From: Methylobacterium symbioticum
GTDB lineage: Bacteria; Pseudomonadota; Alphaproteobacteria; Rhizobiales; Beijerinckiaceae
Length of the DNA: 52,926 nt
Assembly (NCBI RefSeq): GCF_902141845.1
Contig: NZ_CABFPH010000034.1
Span: forward strand, 1 to 52,926
Direction: 5' to 3'
The translations under genes were made by a program, and so were the position numbers. Position 1 is the first letter of the stretch. Each line of letters starts with the position of its first letter. Shown one piece after another: positions 35,542-43,449 of the stretch. The notes beneath the pieces are model-generated. The model saw only the letters and a program-made list of their open reading frames with translations. It searched no databases and had not been told where the DNA came from.

Positions 35542-35778
35542 ATGTTGAAGATCCTCGCTGCGACGGCGCTCGCCGCGCCCCTCCTGGCTGTCGGTCTCGG
35601 CGCCGCCTCCGCCGCGCCGGCCTCCGACCGCGCCGTCGCCAAGGTGGCCGAGGCGACCTCGACCGTGCGGCCCGTGGCGGCCGAGCCCGAGGAGGAGGCC
35701 AATTGCAGCCGTTCCCGCAAACGCCTCTGGATCGAGGGCGAAGGCTGGGTCGTGCGCCGCATCACCACCTGCCGCTGA
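35542..35778 (+). CDS. Small secreted protein of unknown function (78 residues)
   Basis: Starts MLKILAATALAAPLLAVGLGAASAAPA, a good Sec signal, leaving a mature part of about 52 residues. The mature protein has an acidic middle (AEPEEEANC) and a C-terminal core CSRSRKRLWIEGEGWVVRRITTCR with two cysteines about 21 residues apart that could form a disulfide in the periplasm. No family is recognised. A clear terminator follows 21 bases after the stop, so this looks like a single-gene unit. Confidence 0.65.
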   Translation: MLKILAATALAAPLLAVGLGAASAAPASDRAVAKVAEATSTVRPVAAEPEEEANCSRSRKRLWIEGEGWVVRRITTCR

Positions 35779-35799
35779 GGTCGTCCGCGGCCCGTCTGG

Positions 35800-35825
35800 A
35801 GCCCCGGCCCGTCCGGGGCTTTTTC
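35800..35825 (+). terminator. Rho-independent terminator of the 78-residue gene
   Basis: AGCCCCGG and CCGGGGCT form an 8-bp stem around CCCGT, directly followed by TTTTC on the plus strand. Position and T-run fit an intrinsic terminator. Confidence 0.85.
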
Positions 35826-35978
35826 ATGGGCGGGATCCACCGATGCGAGGCGCCCTCTCGACCGGCAGCGGCCCGGTTACGCAGTCTGCCCGGCTGGCCA
35901 ATCCGCGCGGCGCGGAACGACATCGTGTCCGGGCCGGTTCCCGGCCAGATCCCTGTGACGCATCCGGAGGACGGACCG

Positions 35979-36458
35979 ATGTTCGCGCGCACCCTGCGGC
36001 CCGCCCTGGCTCTCCTCGCCCTCAGCGCCGGTCTCGGCGCCGACCTCGGCCAGGCGGAAGCCGGCGAGTATGGCCGCGTCCCGTCCTACGGCACGGTCTA
36101 CGCGCCGAGCTACGCCTACGGAGGTTCCGGCCCCTCTGGCGGCTATGGCTTTGCCGACGAGGCGGTGCGCGGGGCCTATATCGGCGCGCCGCTCACCCGT
36201 TTCCCACGGCCGAGCGAGATCGTGCCGCCCGCCTGGAGCTATGGCACCTACGGCATCCCCACGGTGGCGGGCATCACCCGCGCCCCGGTCGGCCAGCCGA
36301 CGCTGACCGTGATCGACACGCCGAGCCCGCCGCCCCGGCGCCGGAGCGGTGCGCGCGTCCTGTCGCGCGGCGAGAGCGGACACTGGACCCGGATGGACGC
36401 GCCGGCCGCGGACGCCACCGGCTCCCGCATCATCGCGGTGCGGGTGCCGCGCGGCTGA
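35979..36458 (+). CDS. Secreted protein of unknown function, Tyr/Gly/Pro-rich
   Basis: 159 residues with a signal peptide MFARTLRPALALLALSAGLGADLGQAEAG. The mature part is rich in Tyr, Gly, Ser and Pro (GRVPSYGTVYAPSYAYGGSGPSGGYGF) and then PPAWSYGTYGIPTVAGITRAPVGQPTLTVID. No known domain is seen. GGAGG lies before the ATG at 35979. The last 29 bases overlap the end of the convergent FMN reductase gene. Similar low-complexity exported proteins are common in this group, but I cannot assign a function. Confidence 0.65.
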   Translation: MFARTLRPALALLALSAGLGADLGQAEAGEYGRVPSYGTVYAPSYAYGGSGPSGGYGFADEAVRGAYIGAPLTRFPRPSEIVPPAWSYGTYGIPTVAGITRAPVGQPTLTVIDTPSPPPRRRSGARVLSRGESGHWTRMDAPAADATGSRIIAVRVPRG

Positions 36459-36984
36459 TCCCGATGAGGTCGGACAGTTCCGCTGCCGCCGCGCGCACCC
36501 GGGCGGCCACGCCCGCATCGGCGATGACGAGCCCGTCCATCTCGGCGCTGCAGGCATAGACCGCCGTCGGCGCCACATGGGCGGCGAAGAAGCCGAAGAG
36601 CGGGCGCAGCGCGTGCTCCACCACCAGCGCGTGCCGCAGCCCCCCGCCGGTGGCGGTGAGCGCCACCGGCTTGGCGAGCATCGCCTCCGGCTGCACGAAA
36701 TCGAAGACGTGCTTGAACAGGCCGGCATAGGAGCCCTGATAGACCGGCGTGCCGACGATCAGCCCGTCCGCCCCTTCGATCGCCTCGATGAGGGCGCGCG
36801 CGGATGGGGGCAGCTCCTCGCGGGCGGCGACGCAGAGGTCCGGCCCGGCATCGAGCAGGTCGTAGACCGTCAGATCCACCGGGCGCAGGCGGCCGAGTTC
36901 CTCCGCCACCGCCTCCACCAGGGCGCGGGTGCGCGAGGGCCGGCCGGCGCTGGCCGAGAAGGCGACGATACGGGGCAAGGACAC
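36430..36984 (-). CDS. NADPH-dependent FMN reductase (SsuE/MsuE type)
   Basis: 184 residues from a GTG at 36984 (MSLPRIVAFSASAGRPSRTRALVEAVAEEL). Flavodoxin-like fold with the FMN loop GRPSRTRAL and GADGLIVGTPVYQGSYAGLFKHVFDFVQPEAMLAKPVALTATGGGLRHALVVEHALRPLF, close to MsuE/SsuE reductases that supply reduced FMN to sulfonate monooxygenases. The sulfonate operon with ssuD lies 11 kb away and has no reductase of its own in view, so this protein may serve it. That link is inference. A TTG six bases downstream is another possible start. Confidence 0.82.
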   Translation of the reverse strand: MSLPRIVAFSASAGRPSRTRALVEAVAEELGRLRPVDLTVYDLLDAGPDLCVAAREELPPSARALIEAIEGADGLIVGTPVYQGSYAGLFKHVFDFVQPEAMLAKPVALTATGGGLRHALVVEHALRPLFGFFAAHVAPTAVYACSAEMDGLVIADAGVAARVRAAAAELSDLIGISRAAPAPR

Positions 36985-37073
36985 CTGGTTCGATCTCCGG
37001 TCTGGTCCGGGGCGGGGTTCCAGCTCTGGCCCTGCAAGGCTTGGCCCACCGGACGTCCGGGTGTCGAGCGGGG

Positions 37074-37772
37074 TCATCCCGCGCGCCGATCCGGGACGGC
37101 GTCCTCGGGATCGTGGAAGCGCCAGACATGGCTCGCCTTGATCTCGGCATCCTCCAGGGCACGGGTCACAGGCACGCGATAGCTCGCGACCTGCGTCAGC
37201 CGGTCGCGCGGCAGGTAGGTGCGGTCGGGATCGCCGATCAGGATCGTGGTGCCCCGGGCCTGCAGGTCGCCGAGCCAGTCCGCGACCCGGGCGCCGAGGT
37301 CGCGCTCGTAGAAGATGTCGGCGGCGAGCACGAGATCCACCGCGACCTCCCGCCCGATCAGGTCCTCCTGGGCCGGGCGGATGCGGTCGGCGACGCCGTT
37401 GGCGGCGGCGTTGAGGCGGATCGCGGGAATCGCGAAGGGGTCGAGGTCGCTCGCCACCACCTCGGCCGCGCCGACCTTGGCGGCGGCGATGGCGGCGAGC
37501 CCCGAGCCGGACGCGAAATCGAGCACCCGCCTCCCCGCGCAGAGGTCCGGATTGTCGAGGAGGTAGCGGGCGAGCGCCTGCCCCCCGGCCCAGGCGAAGG
37601 CCCAGAAGGGCGGCGGCAGGCCGATCGCCTCGAGTTCTTCCTCGGTGCGCTGCCACAGCTCGGTCGCCTCGTCGGCGACGTGCAGGGCGATCTCGGGCGC
37701 GTGCGGCACCGGCAGCAGCCGGGTGTTGGCGCGGATGAAGCCCTCCGCATTCTCTGGGCTGACCCGGATCAT
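37074..37772 (-). CDS. Class I methyltransferase, ETFB-lysine methyltransferase type
   Basis: 232 residues. The pattern is that of the PrmA-like group containing human ETFBKMT and its Agrobacterium relative, which methylate lysines in the beta subunit of electron-transfer flavoprotein: FIRANTRLLPVPHAPEIALHVADEATELW, PPFWAFAWAGGQALARYLLDNPDLCAGRRVLDFASGSGLAAIAAAKVGA (SAM site), VVASDLDPFAIPAIRLNAAANG and DLVLAADIFYERDLG (DxxY-type motif). Often mislabelled as ribosomal protein L11 methyltransferase. Its start overlaps the stop of the glycosyltransferase gene by 4 bases, so the two are coupled though no functional link is obvious. Confidence 0.82.
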   Translation of the reverse strand: MIRVSPENAEGFIRANTRLLPVPHAPEIALHVADEATELWQRTEEELEAIGLPPPFWAFAWAGGQALARYLLDNPDLCAGRRVLDFASGSGLAAIAAAKVGAAEVVASDLDPFAIPAIRLNAAANGVADRIRPAQEDLIGREVAVDLVLAADIFYERDLGARVADWLGDLQARGTTILIGDPDRTYLPRDRLTQVASYRVPVTRALEDAEIKASHVWRFHDPEDAVPDRRAG

Positions 37773-38917
37773 GCCGGCATGAGCTCGCGGTAGAGGCCGC
37801 ACACCGCCGCGGCGACCGCCGCCTCGGTGAAGCCACCGGACAGGATCCGCGCGCGCGCGCCCTCCCCCAGGCTCGCGACGAGGGCCGGATCGACGGCGAG
37901 CCGGGCCAGGGCCCGGGCCAGCGCCTCCGCGTCGTCGGGGGGTACGACCAGCCCCTCGATGCCGTCGCGCACCAGGGTGCGGCAGCCCGGCACGTCGGTG
38001 GTGAGGAGGGCCCGGCCGCAGGCCGCGCCTTCGAGCAGGGTGCGCGGCAGCCCCTCGCCGCCGCGCGAGGGCAGGCAGGCGACGTGATGGGCCGCGTAAA
38101 TTCCGGCCACGTCCCGCGTCGGCCCGTGCCAGGCGACGCCGTCGCGGGACCAGCCGCGCAGGGTCTCCTCGGGGATCGCCCGGCGGTTGGAGGGATCGGG
38201 CGCACCGTAGAGCGAGAGTTCCACCGGCACGCCGCGGGCATGGGCGAGGCGCACGGCCTCGACGGCAACGTCGACGCCCTTCGACCAGAGCATGCGCGCG
38301 ACGAGGGCGACGCGCAGCGGCGGCAGCGGCGGCAGACGGGCCGGCCGGAACGCCTCCGGGTCGACGCCAGCGCCGCCGACGATGGTGACCGCGGTGTCGG
38401 CGGGGTCGAGGCCGAGCGCCCGCGCGTCGTCCGGGTTCTCCAGGAGGAAGCGCGTCCGGCGCGAGGCCAGCGCCCCGCGGATCAGGTGGCGCAAGGCCGT
38501 GCGCGCCATGCGTCCGGCCGCGTCCTGGCGGGCGCCGATCAGGCCGAGGCCGGTGAGCGCGTAGACCCGGGCCGGCACGCCCGCCATCGTGGCCGCGGTG
38601 CCGCCGACGAGGATGCCGCGCAGTGCGATGCAGTGGACGATGTCGGCCTTGAGCGCCTTCAGGATCGCCGCGAGCTGGCCCGCCGCGTAGCCCGCCGCCA
38701 TCGGGTTGAGGCTGGAGCGCTCCGCCTCCAGCGGCACCACCCGCGCGCCCGTCGCCTCGATCGCGGCGCGGTGGTCGCGCACGCGGGTGACCACCGTGAC
38801 CGACAGCCCCATCGCGACCGCCGCGCGGGCGAAGGGCAGGAAATGCGAGGCGAAGAACCAGTCCTCGGTCACCACGTAGACGAGGCGGGCCATCGGTGCG
38901 GGCAGCGGGGCGTCCAT
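37769..38917 (-). CDS. Glycosyltransferase family 4
   Basis: 382 residues, GT-B fold. N-terminal half: ARLVYVVTEDWFFASHFLPFARAAVAMGLSVTVVTRVRDH and ADIVHCIALRGILVGGTAATMAGVPARVYALTGLG. C-terminal half: LRVALVARMLWSKGVDVAVEAVRLAHARGVPVELSLYG and ACLPSRGGEGLPRTLLEGAACGRALLTTDVPGCRTLVRDGIEGLVVPPDD, the EX7E-type retaining motif (E in GGEGLPRTLLEGAACG). Likely adds a sugar to a lipid-linked or surface polysaccharide; donor and acceptor unknown. The ATG at 38917 is taken; MARLV nine codons on is another candidate. Confidence 0.88.
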   Translation of the reverse strand: MDAPLPAPMARLVYVVTEDWFFASHFLPFARAAVAMGLSVTVVTRVRDHRAAIEATGARVVPLEAERSSLNPMAAGYAAGQLAAILKALKADIVHCIALRGILVGGTAATMAGVPARVYALTGLGLIGARQDAAGRMARTALRHLIRGALASRRTRFLLENPDDARALGLDPADTAVTIVGGAGVDPEAFRPARLPPLPPLRVALVARMLWSKGVDVAVEAVRLAHARGVPVELSLYGAPDPSNRRAIPEETLRGWSRDGVAWHGPTRDVAGIYAAHHVACLPSRGGEGLPRTLLEGAACGRALLTTDVPGCRTLVRDGIEGLVVPPDDAEALARALARLAVDPALVASLGEGARARILSGGFTEAAVAAAVCGLYRELMPA

Positions 38918-39049
38918 GCGGCGGCTGTAGCACGGGCGGATCCGGCACGCGCGGGGACTCTGCGACGGATCGGAGCCGCCCGGAACGCCGATGCGCGGCC
39001 CGCGGTTGTCCGGCGGTGACGAGGCGAGTGGATCAGGAAGGTGCGTGCC

Positions 39050-40255
39050 ATGCCCGAATCGGCCGAGAGCAGCGTCGTCGATCCGCGCGAGGCCGCGGCC
39101 GAGGCCGGGCTCGTCTACATGGATGACGGCCGCCCCGGCCTGACCCGCCGGAAGAGCGGCAAGGGCTTCCGCTACCTGGATGCCAAGGGCGAGCCGGTGC
39201 GCGACGCGGCCACGCTCGCGCGCATCCGCAAGCTCGCGATCCCGCCGGCCTATACCGATGTCTGGATCTGCCCGAGGAAGAACGGCCACATCCAGGCCAC
39301 CGGCCGCGACGCCAAGGGGCGCAAGCAGTACCGCTACCATCCCGATTTCCGCGAGGCGCGGGAATCGACCAAGTTCAGCCGGATCATGGCCTTCGCCGAC
39401 GCGCTGCCCGGCATCCGCGCGCGGGTCGACGCCGACATGGCGCTGCGCGGCCTGCCGCGGGAGAAGGTGCTCGCCACCGTGGTGCATCTCCTTGAGACCA
39501 CGCTGATCCGCGTCGGCAACGACGACTATGCCCGCACCAACAAGAGCTACGGCCTCACCACCCTGCGCGACCCGCACGTCAAGGTGGAGGGCGCGGCGAT
39601 GACGTTCCGTTTCAAGGGCAAGAGCGGCAAGACCTGGGACATCGCGTTGGAGGACCGGCGCGTGGCCCGCATCGTCAAGGCCTGCCAGGACCTGCCGGGC
39701 CAGGAGCTGTTCCAGTATCTCGACGCGGCCGGCGAGCGACGCGACGTGACCTCCTCGGACGTGAACGCGTATCTGCGCGAGATCGCGGGCGAGGATTTCA
39801 CGGCCAAGGATTTCCGCACCTGGGCCGGCACGGTGCTCGCCGCGCTGGCGCTGCAGGAATTCGAGGCCTTCGACAACCAAGCCAAGGCCAAGACCAACGT
39901 GCGCGCCGCGATCGAGAGCGTGGCGGCGCGGCTCGGCAATACGCCGACCATCTGCCGCAAGTGCTACATCCACCCGCAGGTGCTCGACTGCTATCTCGAG
40001 GGCAGCCTTCTGCTGCAGGTCAAGGAGGCGGTGGACGACGAGCTGCGCGGGCTCGCGGCGCTCCGGCCGGAGGAGGCGGCGGTGCTGACGCTGCTGCGAA
40101 AGCGGCTGGAGGGGGGCGATGTGGCGGTGACGGCGAAGCCGGCCCGCAAGACGGCAAAAGAGCGTGAGGCGAGAGTGCAAGTGGCGAAGGGCCGGAGATC
40201 CGCGAAGCCTGCCGCGCGCCGGCCGGCGCAGGCGGCGCTGCACGCCGCGCCCTGA
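39050..40255 (+). CDS. DNA topoisomerase IB (poxvirus type)
   Basis: 401 residues. This family nicks and reseals one strand through a 3-prime phosphotyrosine to relax supercoils. Features: SGKGFRYLDAKGEPVRDAATLARIRKLAIPPAYTDVWICP near the N-terminus, GRKQYRYHPDFREARESTKF, RVGNDDYARTNKSYGLTTLRDPHV (active-site Arg and Lys region), FRTWAGTVLAALAL and the nucleophile region NTPTICRKCYIHPQVLDCYLEG, with Tyr in CYIHP. A basic tail of about 40 residues (PARKTAKEREARVQVAKGRRSAKPAARRPA) should bind DNA. ATG at 39050 is preceded by AGGAAGG. Confidence 0.92.
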   Translation: MPESAESSVVDPREAAAEAGLVYMDDGRPGLTRRKSGKGFRYLDAKGEPVRDAATLARIRKLAIPPAYTDVWICPRKNGHIQATGRDAKGRKQYRYHPDFREARESTKFSRIMAFADALPGIRARVDADMALRGLPREKVLATVVHLLETTLIRVGNDDYARTNKSYGLTTLRDPHVKVEGAAMTFRFKGKSGKTWDIALEDRRVARIVKACQDLPGQELFQYLDAAGERRDVTSSDVNAYLREIAGEDFTAKDFRTWAGTVLAALALQEFEAFDNQAKAKTNVRAAIESVAARLGNTPTICRKCYIHPQVLDCYLEGSLLLQVKEAVDDELRGLAALRPEEAAVLTLLRKRLEGGDVAVTAKPARKTAKEREARVQVAKGRRSAKPAARRPAQAALHAAP

Positions 40256-40304
40256 CGATGGCCCTCGGCGGTCCCGCCGAGGCGGGACCCGCGCCGATTC
40301 CCCG

Positions 40305-40943
40305 TCAGTGGCGCGAGTTGCGGCCGCGCTCGCCCTCGACCACCGGCGCGAGGCCGAGCTGGCGGGCCAGGGTGACGAGGTCCTTGAGCCGGCCCGTCTG
40401 GGTCTTGCGACGCAGGTTGAGCCGGTGCGTCTCCACCGTGCGGACGCTCAGGGCGAGGCGGCGGGCCACCTCCTTGTTGCTGAAGCCGGCGCTGAGGAAG
40501 CGCAGCACCTCGGCCTCGCGTGGGGTCAGGCCGAGGGCCTCGCCGGATTCCGGCGCCTCCTCCCGGTCCGCCACGAGGCAGGCCGCGCCGTCCGCCAGCG
40601 CCAGCACCGCCGCGCAGATCTCGCGCGGGGCGGCGGAGCGCGCCATCACCGCGTCGATACCGGCCGTGAGCACCGCCCGGAGATCCTTGCTCGTCAGCGC
40701 CTGGAAGGCCGCGAGGATACGCAGCTCCGGCTGACGGTCGCGGAGAGCCACGATGCGCGCGAGGCCGTCGCCGAGCCGGCTCTCGTCCAAGAACACCACG
40801 GCGACCGCCGGACCCGCCCAACCCGCGTTGAGATCGGCCTCCGTCACCGTCTGAAGCGCCGGCAGATGCTCCAGGGTCGCTCGGAAGGTCGGACACAGTT
40901 CCTGGGGCTCATCCAGGATCAGCACGCCAACCGCATCACTCAT
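40305..40943 (-). CDS. LuxR-type response regulator
   Basis: 212 residues. A receiver-like N-terminal domain (MSDAVGVLILDEPQEL ... VAVVFLDESRLGDGLARI ... LRAVLTAGIDAVMARSAAPREI) keeps an aspartate in FLDES but has Arg instead of the usual C-terminal Lys, and a DE where an acidic pocket pair is expected. The output domain is a clear LuxR helix-turn-helix: LGLTPREAEVLRFLSAGFSNKEVARRLALSVRTVETHRLNLRRKTQ. No histidine kinase is next to it. 40944-41282 upstream contains only short inverted repeats. Confidence 0.85.
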   Translation of the reverse strand: MSDAVGVLILDEPQELCPTFRATLEHLPALQTVTEADLNAGWAGPAVAVVFLDESRLGDGLARIVALRDRQPELRILAAFQALTSKDLRAVLTAGIDAVMARSAAPREICAAVLALADGAACLVADREEAPESGEALGLTPREAEVLRFLSAGFSNKEVARRLALSVRTVETHRLNLRRKTQTGRLKDLVTLARQLGLAPVVEGERGRNSRH

Positions 40944-41088
40944 GACCCCGCACCCTCTGTTCCCGGTTTGAAACGTCTTCACCGGCTGCGGGTATGAGGT
41001 TCCAAAGTTTGTTCCAGGCCCGATCTGGCTCGATTATGGTTTATGCAGACCCTGCGCCAAGGTAGACACGGGATCGACCGACCAGATC

Positions 41089-41105
41089 TGTGCCAGGACG
41101 GCACA
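41089..41105. promoter_or_regulatory. Inverted repeat in the luxR upstream region
   Basis: TGTGCC and GGCACA flank AGGAC, with a further TGTGCC half-site at about 41134 and a palindrome GCACGG-GA-CCGTGC near 41167. The cluster of related half-sites in a 339-base spacer suggests regulator binding, possibly by the LuxR-type protein itself. No experimental or database basis. Confidence 0.35.
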
Positions 41106-41282
41106 AACTGATTCAGTTTATTTCTTCACATCTGTGCCGATCTTGGCCCGCCCCCTGCAAGGCCTGGCACGGGACCGTGCAGGCGCGCTGCAGCCCTCTC
41201 CCGTGCGGTCGATACCGGGCCGGGGTGGGCTTTGGAACGATGCGGTCGTGCGCCGGCGGCGCCGAGCCGCCGGTGGCCGGCC

Positions 41283-42179
41283 TCAGGCCGTGCGGGCGAG
41301 GATCAGGTCGGTGGCCGCCGAGACCACGCGGTCGCGGCCGCCGGTCTTGGCCTCGTAGAGCGCGATGTCGGCGCGCTTCATCAGCGCCTCGACCGAATCG
41401 CCCTCGACCCAGGTGCTCACGCCGAAGCTGCAGGTGAGGGTGACGGGCCCGCGGGCGCCGCGGATGCGCAGGTCGCGCACGCGCAGGCACAGACGGCGCG
41501 CCACCGCCTCGGCCGCCTCCAGCCCCGTCTCCGGCAGGAGCAGCGCGAATTCCTCGCCGCCGAGCCGGCCGGCCTTGCCTTCCGTGGCGATCAGCTTCGC
41601 CACCGCCTGGATGGCGAGGTCGCCGACATCGTGGCCGTGCTCGTCGTTGATCCGCTTGAAGTGGTCGATGTCGGCCAGCACCATCGAGAGGCGGCCGTGA
41701 TTGCCCGCCCGGTCGGCCCCGGTATTCGCCTGCGCGAAGAAGGCGCGGCGGTTGAGGATGCCGCTCAGGGGATCCGTCTCGGCGAGCCGGATCAGGTTCT
41801 CCTGGAGCGTGGTCAGGCGCTCGGCGGCACGCAGGCGGGCGTGCAACTCCTCGGCACCCGGCGGCTTGTCGATGAAGTCGTCGGCGCCGCTATCCAGCGC
41901 CTCGGCGAGGTTCCGCTCGTTGCGGGCCGAGGACATGGTGATGACGTAGAGGGGCCGCCGCTCCTCGGCCAGCAGGCGGGCCGACCAGCACAGCTCCAGG
42001 CCGCTCAGGGGGCGCACCTGCAGGCTGGTGATCAGCACCCGAACTTCGGGCTGGTTCGAGAGGAAGGCCAGGGCCTCGGCGGAATCAGTGAAGCTGTGAA
42101 CCACGTGCCCACGCGGTTCGAGGAGGCCGGAGACGATCTTGAGGACGACGCGGCTGGAATCGACGATGACGATATGCAT
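41283..42179 (-). CDS. Diguanylate cyclase with degenerate receiver domain
   Basis: 298 residues. Residues 1-125 form a receiver fold (MHIVIVDSSRVVLKIVSGLLEPRGHVV ... SGADDFIDKPPGAEEL), but the phosphate-accepting Asp is replaced: VRVLITSLQVRPLSGLEL lacks it at the expected place four residues before P. Residues 140-298 are a GGDEF domain with DPLSGILNRRAFF, LADIDHFKRINDEHGHDVGD and the active loop GRLGGEEFALLLP, so c-di-GMP synthesis looks possible. The inhibitory RxxD motif before GGEEF is absent (ATEGKAG). Unlike PleD there is one receiver only. The next upstream gene is divergent. Confidence 0.9.
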   Translation of the reverse strand: MHIVIVDSSRVVLKIVSGLLEPRGHVVHSFTDSAEALAFLSNQPEVRVLITSLQVRPLSGLELCWSARLLAEERRPLYVITMSSARNERNLAEALDSGADDFIDKPPGAEELHARLRAAERLTTLQENLIRLAETDPLSGILNRRAFFAQANTGADRAGNHGRLSMVLADIDHFKRINDEHGHDVGDLAIQAVAKLIATEGKAGRLGGEEFALLLPETGLEAAEAVARRLCLRVRDLRIRGARGPVTLTCSFGVSTWVEGDSVEALMKRADIALYEAKTGGRDRVVSAATDLILARTA

Positions 42180-42265
42180 GCAGGTTCTCGGGCCGCGGCG
42201 GACTCGGGCACGCATAGTTGGACACCAATGCTTAATACTCCCTCTCGCGCGCGCCCGGCTCACGG

Positions 42266-42625
42266 ATGCGTGAGCGGCTTGTCAAGGCGCCGCCGACCAC
42301 GCCGGACGGGCGCTACATCGTGGTGCGCGGGCGGCTCTGGCGGCGGGCCGACCCCTCTCTCGGGCCGGCAGAGCGGGCGGCGGCGGTCTCGGCGCTGATG
42401 ACGGGCCGGCGCGCCGTCCGGGCAGCCCTGAAGGCGGAACGCGAGGCGCAGCCGGGCGCCTCCACGGCGCTCGCCGCGGCGCGGGAGGCGGTCCAGGCGG
42501 CCAAGGAGGCGCTCGGCGAGCGCGGGCCGGTCTGGTGGGACGACGGCACGCCGGACGAGACGCGTCGCCTGGCCCGCAACACGCGCTACGCGGCGTGGTT
42601 CGCGGGCCTCGACGGGAAAGGTTAG
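42266..42625 (+). CDS. Conserved hypothetical protein (119 residues)
   Basis: The sequence pattern TPDGRYIVVRGRLWRRADPSLGPAERAAAVSALMTGRRAVRAA, a helical Ala-rich middle, and ERGPVWWDDGTPDETRRLARNTRYAAWFAGL match a widespread alphaproteobacterial protein family that I recall only as hypothetical. No signal or membrane segment. It starts 86 bases from the divergent GGDEF gene and may share its promoter region. Function unknown. Confidence 0.75.
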   Translation: MRERLVKAPPTTPDGRYIVVRGRLWRRADPSLGPAERAAAVSALMTGRRAVRAALKAEREAQPGASTALAAAREAVQAAKEALGERGPVWWDDGTPDETRRLARNTRYAAWFAGLDGKG

Positions 42626-42632
42626 CCTCAGA

Positions 42633-42735
42633 GCGGGATCGAGCGATCGTCATGCGGAGATCCGGCCCGTCCCACCCACCCCCCTCATCCTGAGGTCGAG
42701 AGGGATTTGGCGGCGTGAGACCCTGCTCGATCCGC
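42633..42735. repeat. Small element bounded by GGATCGAGC inverted repeats
   Basis: GCGGGATCGAGC at 42633-42644 and GCTCGATCCGC at 42725-42735 form imperfect ends (one extra G) of a 103-base block. Inside is CCTCA-TCC-TGAGG (42683-42695), a motif common in intergenic repeats of Rhizobiales. It has the look of a miniature inverted-repeat element, without coding capacity. Confidence 0.4.
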
Positions 42736-42747
42736 TCGAATGAGCTC

Positions 42748-43302
42748 TCAGGCCGGCCGGTCGAGCTCGGCGGCGATCGCCGCGATCATCCGCGGATCGT
42801 TCGGCTCGACCTGGGTGGCGAAGGCGGCGGCGAGGCTGCCGTCGCGCGCGACGAGGTACTTGTGGAAGTTCCAGCGCGGGGTCTCGCCCGGCTTCCGCTC
42901 CGCCGCCCAGGCGTAGAACGGGTGGGCGCGCGGCATCCGCACATGGGTCTTGGCGGTGAGCGGGAAGGTGACGCCGTGATTCCGCCGCGCCGCCTCGGCG
43001 ATGGCCGGGCCGTCGAGGGGCTCCTGGTTGCCGAAATCCGGCGAGGGCACGCCGATCACGGCGAGGCCCCGGTCCTGGAAGCGCGTCCACAGGGTCTGCA
43101 GCCCGGCGAGCTGGCCGGCATAGCCGCAGGCGGTAGCGGTGTTGACGACGAGGATCGGCCGGCCGGCATAGAGTCCGAGCGGCATCGGGCCGCCCTCGGG
43201 CGTCTCGAAGGCGAAGCTCGTGGCGCGCGTCTCCGCCGCACGGGCCGGCAGGCTGAGAGCCGCGGCGATCACGGCAAGGGCCTCGCGGCGCAGCAGGGTC
43301 AT
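42748..43302 (-). CDS. Glutathione peroxidase-like protein with signal peptide
   Basis: 184 residues starting MTLLRREALAVIAAALSLPARAAE, an export signal with two arginines. The mature domain is a thioredoxin-fold peroxidase: PILVVNTATACGYAGQLAGLQTLW holds the catalytic cysteine (near 59), VIGVPSPDFGNQEPLDG contains the usual FGxQEP motif, and PRWNFHKYLVARDG carries the Trp-Asn pair. It should reduce peroxides in the periplasm with a thiol donor. It stands alone, and a repeat follows its stop. 43303-43449 upstream shows nothing distinct. Confidence 0.9.
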   Translation of the reverse strand: MTLLRREALAVIAAALSLPARAAETRATSFAFETPEGGPMPLGLYAGRPILVVNTATACGYAGQLAGLQTLWTRFQDRGLAVIGVPSPDFGNQEPLDGPAIAEAARRNHGVTFPLTAKTHVRMPRAHPFYAWAAERKPGETPRWNFHKYLVARDGSLAAAFATQVEPNDPRMIAAIAAELDRPA

Positions 43303-43449
43303 GGCAAGTCCTCCCCGGCCTCCGGCGGGCCGCGTGCCCGCCACGGACCAGTCTAGCGCGCAGGCCGCCGAAGGGGAGACCGGTGCGGCATGAATGCGAC
43401 CCGCACGGCCTCGATGCGTGATCGGCGGAGGCTCGGCCCCAGCGCGGAT

